A DNA stretch of 8,633 nt, taken from the NCBI RefSeq assembly GCF_937926365.1, contig NZ_CALAOH010000159.1:1-8633 (forward strand). Reading direction: 5' to 3'. A program made the position numbers and the translations under genes. Source of the stretch: an uncultured Azohydromonas sp. (GTDB lineage Bacteria; Pseudomonadota; Gammaproteobacteria; Burkholderiales; Burkholderiaceae_C). Under the pieces are notes generated by a model. The model had not been told where the DNA came from, searched no databases, and saw only the letters and a list, made by a program, of their open reading frames with translations. Positions 6,009 through 8,633 of the stretch are shown piece by piece; the first letter of the stretch is position 1; every line of letters begins with the position of its first letter.

Positions 6009-7322
6009 TCAATGCGAAGCGCGCGGAATCTCGGCCTCGCCGAACACCAGGGTGGCCCGCGCTTCCTCCGGGATCGGCGGCAGCCCCGCCGCCCACTCCT
6101 GCCAGGCCTGCCGCATCGCCGCCAGCCGCTCGGGTTCGCGCCGGGCCTGGTTGGCGCGCTCGCGCTCGTCCGTCGCGAGGTCGAACAGGTACTCGTGCCC
6201 GTCCATGGCGAGGTATTTCCAATGGCCGTCGCGCAGCGCCGCCTGGCGGCGGTGCAGCATGCGCCAGTACAGGCGGCGCTGCGGGTTCCAGGCCGGGTCG
6301 GCGAACAGCGGCAGCAGGCTCAGGCCGTCCAGCGGGTACTCCGGGTGCGGCGCCACGCCGGCGGCCTCCAGCATCGTGGCGCACCAGTCCATGGTCAGGG
6401 CCGGCGTGGCGCTGACGCTGCCCGGCGCGATGCGCGCGGGCCAGCGCGCGATCAGCGGCACGCGGATGCCGCCTTCGAGCAGGTCCATCTTCTGGCCCAC
6501 GAAGGGCCAGGTGTCCGAGAAGCGCTCGCCGCCGTTGTCGCTGGTGAACACCACCAGCGTGTCCTCGGCCAGCCCCTTGGCTTCCAGGGCCGCCAGCACC
6601 CGGCCGATGCCTTCGTCCATGTGGTGGATCATGCGGCGGTAGGTCGCCAGCGAGCCGCCGTCCACGTGGTTGATGCGCCCGCCGATGCGCTGCGACTCGG
6701 CGTGGTCCTCGCGCGTCTCCCAAGGCCAGTGCGGCGCGGTGTAGTGCAGGCTCAGCAGGAAGGGTTGCCCCTCGGCCACGTCATCGATGAAGCGCACGGC
6801 GCGGTCGCTGAGCGCATCGGTCAGGTAGCCGTGGTCCTCGGCCGGCGCTTCGCCTTCCCACAGGTCGCGCTTGCCGATGCTGTCGGTGTAGTTGAAGTAG
6901 TCCACGCCGCCGGACATGGGGCCGAAGAACTCCTGGTAGCCGCTCTTGAGCGGGCCGAAATGCGGCGGGTAGCCCAGGTGCCACTTGCCCACCAGCGCAG
7001 TGCGGTAGCCCGCGTCGCGCAGCATTGAAGGCAGCGTGGGGTGCTCCGGCGGCAGGCCCACGATCTTGTCGCCGCGGAAGCGTCCGGTCATGGGCTCCTC
7101 GGCCGCGCCGCGCAGCCGGTACTGCCAGCGTCCGGTGATCAGCGCGAAGCGCGTGGGCGAGCACACGGGCGAGTTCGAATAGCCGTGCGTGAACAGCAGG
7201 CCCGCGGCGGCCATGCGGTCCAGGTTGGGCGAGACCGGCGCGCGCGCACCGGTGCAGCCCAGGTCGGCATAGCCGAGGTCGTCGGCCAGGATGAAGATGA
7301 AGTTGGGGCGCTTGGTGGTCAT
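6009..7322 (-). CDS. Type I sulfatase (formylglycine-dependent arylsulfatase-like), cytoplasmic
   Basis: This 437-residue alkaline-phosphatase-fold sulfatase hydrolyses a sulfate ester to alcohol plus sulfate. The signature CSPTR at 54-58 puts the formylglycine precursor at Cys54, with LITGR (61-65) following. Metal ligands are Asp14-Asp15 (ILADDLGY) and Asp262-Asn263 (FTSDNGG). Likely catalytic residues are Arg58, Lys113 and His115 (VGKWHLG), His198 (APHWP) and Lys278 in GQKMDLLEGGIRVP. All key residues are present. As a Cys-type sulfatase it needs maturation by an FGE-like enzyme or anSME; neither is in the window. MTTKRPNFIF runs straight into the first core strand, so there is no signal peptide and the enzyme should act in the cytoplasm. 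It starts 8 nt after the receptor's stop codon with no clear ribosome site, which suggests translational coupling. The substrate is unknown; its size and motifs place it with GALNS/arylsulfatase A-like enzymes. Confidence 0.92.
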   Translation of the reverse strand: MTTKRPNFIFILADDLGYADLGCTGARAPVSPNLDRMAAAGLLFTHGYSNSPVCSPTRFALITGRWQYRLRGAAEEPMTGRFRGDKIVGLPPEHPTLPSMLRDAGYRTALVGKWHLGYPPHFGPLKSGYQEFFGPMSGGVDYFNYTDSIGKRDLWEGEAPAEDHGYLTDALSDRAVRFIDDVAEGQPFLLSLHYTAPHWPWETREDHAESQRIGGRINHVDGGSLATYRRMIHHMDEGIGRVLAALEAKGLAEDTLVVFTSDNGGERFSDTWPFVGQKMDLLEGGIRVPLIARWPARIAPGSVSATPALTMDWCATMLEAAGVAPHPEYPLDGLSLLPLFADPAWNPQRRLYWRMLHRRQAALRDGHWKYLAMDGHEYLFDLATDERERANQARREPERLAAMRQAWQEWAAGLPPIPEEARATLVFGEAEIPRASH

Positions 7323-7330
7323 GGCGGGGT

Positions 7331-8302
7331 TCACTGGTCGGCGGTGATGCGGCGCTCCTGGATGACGCGGGCCCAGCGGGCGCGGCCTTCGCGCAGGAGG
7401 GAGGCGGTCTGCCCGGGGCCGGTGGGCGCGGACACGAGGTCCAGGGCGCGCAGCCGCTGCACCACCGTCTCCTGCGCCAGCGCGCGCACCGTTTCCTCGT
7501 GCAGCCGCTTCACGACGCCGTCGGGCGTGCCCGCGGGCGCCATCAGCACGAAGCTGAAGTCGGTGGTGGCGCCGGCGTAGCCCAACTCGGCGATGGTCGG
7601 CACCTGGGGCGCCAGCGGCGAGCGCTTGCTGCCCGAGACGGCCAGCGCCTTGAGCTTGCCGCCGTCCACGTGCTGGGCCACCGAGGGAATGGCGACGAAG
7701 CCCGCCGGGATCTGGCCGCCGAGCAGGTCCGTCACTGCCGGCGCGTTGCCGCGGTAGGGCACGTGGTTGAGCTCGCCACCGATGAGCGAGCCCAGCGCCT
7801 CCATCGTCAGGTGTCCCGGGCTGGCATTGCCGGCGGAGCCGTAGTTCAGGCCCTTGCGGGCACGCTCCATGAAGCCCTTGAAGTCCTGGATGCCGCTGGC
7901 CGGAGTGACCACCAGCATCTGGCTGAAGCTCGCCGTCGTGGCCACGGGGCGCAGGTCGCGCTCGACGTCGAAGCCCATGCGCTTGCCGTAGAGCGTGGGG
8001 TTGGCGGTGAGGCTGGTGTCGATGGTCAGCAGCAGCGTGTGGCCGTCGGCCGGGGCGCGCGCCACGGCCTGCGCGCCGATGTTGCCGGTGGCGCCGGAGC
8101 GGTTGTCCACCACCACCGGCTGCTTCAGGCCCGCGGCCAACTGCTCGCCCAGGGCGCGCGCCACCACGTCCAGCGGGCCGCCCGCCGGAAAAGGCGCGAC
8201 GAGGGTGATGGGCTTGCTTGGGAAGGACTGCGCGGCGGCGGTGCCGGCCAGCAGTGTCCATGCGCTGGCCGCGAGCAGGCGGCGGCGAGAAAGGGTCGTC
8301 AT
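7331..8302 (-). CDS. Bug/TctC-family tripartite tricarboxylate transporter substrate-binding protein
   Basis: This 323-residue periplasmic receptor belongs to the Bug family, which is greatly expanded in Burkholderiales and binds small carboxylates and other metabolites. Hallmarks are LVAPFPAGGPLDVVAR (34-49) with pocket Asp45, VVDNRSGATGNIGA (64-77), FDVERDLRPV (111-120), the YGSAGNASPGHLTMEAL stretch (154-170), and VPYRGNAPAVTDLLGGQI (181-198). The signal peptide (1-24, cleavage near TAAA before QS) starts with SRRRLL, which fits a twin-arginine motif. I place the start at 8302 because AGGAGA lies six bases before that ATG; an earlier in-frame ATG at 8326 would put this ribosome site inside the gene. 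Orphan Bug genes often lack adjacent TctAB permeases, and none is seen here. The sulfatase follows after 8 nt, so the ligand may be the sulfated substrate or its product. Confidence 0.94.
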   Translation of the reverse strand: MTTLSRRRLLAASAWTLLAGTAAAQSFPSKPITLVAPFPAGGPLDVVARALGEQLAAGLKQPVVVDNRSGATGNIGAQAVARAPADGHTLLLTIDTSLTANPTLYGKRMGFDVERDLRPVATTASFSQMLVVTPASGIQDFKGFMERARKGLNYGSAGNASPGHLTMEALGSLIGGELNHVPYRGNAPAVTDLLGGQIPAGFVAIPSVAQHVDGGKLKALAVSGSKRSPLAPQVPTIAELGYAGATTDFSFVLMAPAGTPDGVVKRLHEETVRALAQETVVQRLRALDLVSAPTGPGQTASLLREGRARWARVIQERRITADQ

Positions 8303-8326
8303 GGCTTGTCTCCTGCGCGCTTTCAA

Positions 8327-8363
8327 TCAAGCGCTGGTCTTGAGCTGGCTCAAATGCTGAGCC
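8327..8363. promoter_or_regulatory. Overlapping LysR-type binding dyads between the receptor gene and the lysR-type gene
   Basis: Three perfect dyads overlap within 37 bp of the 113-bp divergent gap. They are TCAAG-N7-CTTGA (8327-8343), TTGAGC-N2-GCTCAA (8340-8353) and GGCTCA-N5-TGAGCC (8347-8363). The second contains a T-N11-A core (8340-8352), the general LysR-type box. The repeated half-site TTGAG/CTCAA suggests a multi-site array for the divergently encoded regulator. The array lies 25 to 61 bp upstream of the receptor start codon and ends about 52 bp before the regulator's start codon. Confidence 0.55.
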
Positions 8364-8415
8364 CCCGACGCCCCCGCCACAACCCGGCGCGGGGCCGGAT
8401 GTATAAGCCGATCTG

Positions 8416-8633
8416 ATGTATCTGAAACACCTGCAGTACCTGGAGCTCGTGGTGCAGCACGGCAGCCAGTCGGCCGCGGCGCGGGCCGCGGGCGTGAGCC
8501 AGAGCGCCATCGCGCAGGCGATGCAGGCGTTGGAGCGGCACTGGGGCTGCGTGCTGTTCGAGCGGGCCGGGCGGCGCAAGCGGCCCACGCCGGCCGCGCT
8601 GGAAGCGGCGCGCCGTGCCGCCGAGCTGCGCCG
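8416..8633 (+). CDS. LysR-family transcriptional regulator, N-terminal part (truncated by window edge)
   Basis: 72 complete codons are visible, starting MYLKHLQYLELVVQHGSQSA. The helix-turn-helix runs from about residue 3 to 62: SQSAAARAAGVSQSAIAQAM then LERHWGCVLFER, the standard LysR layout (SxxxAAxxLxxSQ-SxS-I--LE--LG--LF-R). It is the only plus-strand gene and is divergent from the Bug receptor, the usual arrangement for a LysR activator and its target operon. The effector-binding domain is beyond the window. The start at 8416 is preceded by a five-codon reading frame (8399-8416) whose stop TGA overlaps the ATG. A TATAAG hexamer at 8402-8407 without a good -35 is the only promoter-like element close by. 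Confidence 0.93.
   Translation, partial: MYLKHLQYLELVVQHGSQSAAARAAGVSQSAIAQAMQALERHWGCVLFERAGRRKRPTPAALEAARRAAELR

Noticed and set aside
5952..7028. Plus-strand frames opposite the sulfatase
   Set aside because: Antisense shadows without recognisable domains. The sulfatase active site is complete on the other strand.
8303..8326. Bug receptor start at 8326
   Set aside because: The segment between the two ATGs contains the ribosome site AGGAGA, and the signal peptide begins properly at the 8302 ATG.
6009..8588. 859-residue frame fusing the sulfatase to upstream sequence
   Set aside because: The upstream part is an Arg/Gly/Pro-rich out-of-frame reading of the Bug receptor gene. The sulfatase homology starts at 7322.

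Overview
The window is GC-rich throughout and densely coding, and almost everything lies on the minus strand. A Bug/TctC-type solute receptor, a TRAP receptor, a 105-residue PpnP, a 440-residue ArgG and FadR- and LysR-type regulators together point to a betaproteobacterium of the order Burkholderiales (Comamonadaceae- or Alcaligenaceae-like). This placement is an inference from gene content, not from a marker gene. No mobile element, CRISPR array, rRNA or tRNA was seen.

Left part (1-4062): a sugar-acid uptake and catabolism locus read right to left. It runs from a FadR-subfamily GntR regulator with a complete FCD metal site (3186-3926), to a UxaA/GarD-family sugar-acid dehydratase (1470-3005), to a TRAP periplasmic receptor DctP (387-1433), to the start of a TRAP small permease DctQ (1-103, cut by the window edge). 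The logic is: bind a hexuronate or hexarate-like acid in the periplasm, import it through the TRAP permease, dehydrate it in the cytoplasm, and control this with an acid-responsive GntR repressor. A FadR-type operator candidate sits on the likely start site of the regulator gene, and a related sequence lies just upstream of the dehydratase. The 283-bp gap between dctP and dctQ holds a weak terminator, two identical 12-bp LacI-type palindromes and a third 16-bp palindrome, so the permease genes seem to have their own control.

Middle part (3927-5883): the 302-bp gene-free stretch 3927-4228 holds the regulator's promoter and operator on one side and the argG terminator on the other (a perfect 15-bp stem at 4132-4167, with a smaller hairpin at 4191-4210). 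Next to it is a two-gene housekeeping operon, ppnP-argG, with only 14 nt between the genes: nucleoside phosphorylase followed by argininosuccinate synthase.

Right part (5884-8633): a Bug-type periplasmic receptor (7331-8302) and a type I sulfatase without a signal peptide (6009-7322) are separated by 8 nt. They are divergent from a LysR-type regulator (8416 to the window end) across a 113-bp region packed with overlapping dyads. This looks like a small inducible module that captures a sulfated compound and desulfates it inside the cell. It is the most interesting, least characterised unit here; its substrate cannot be read from the sequence.
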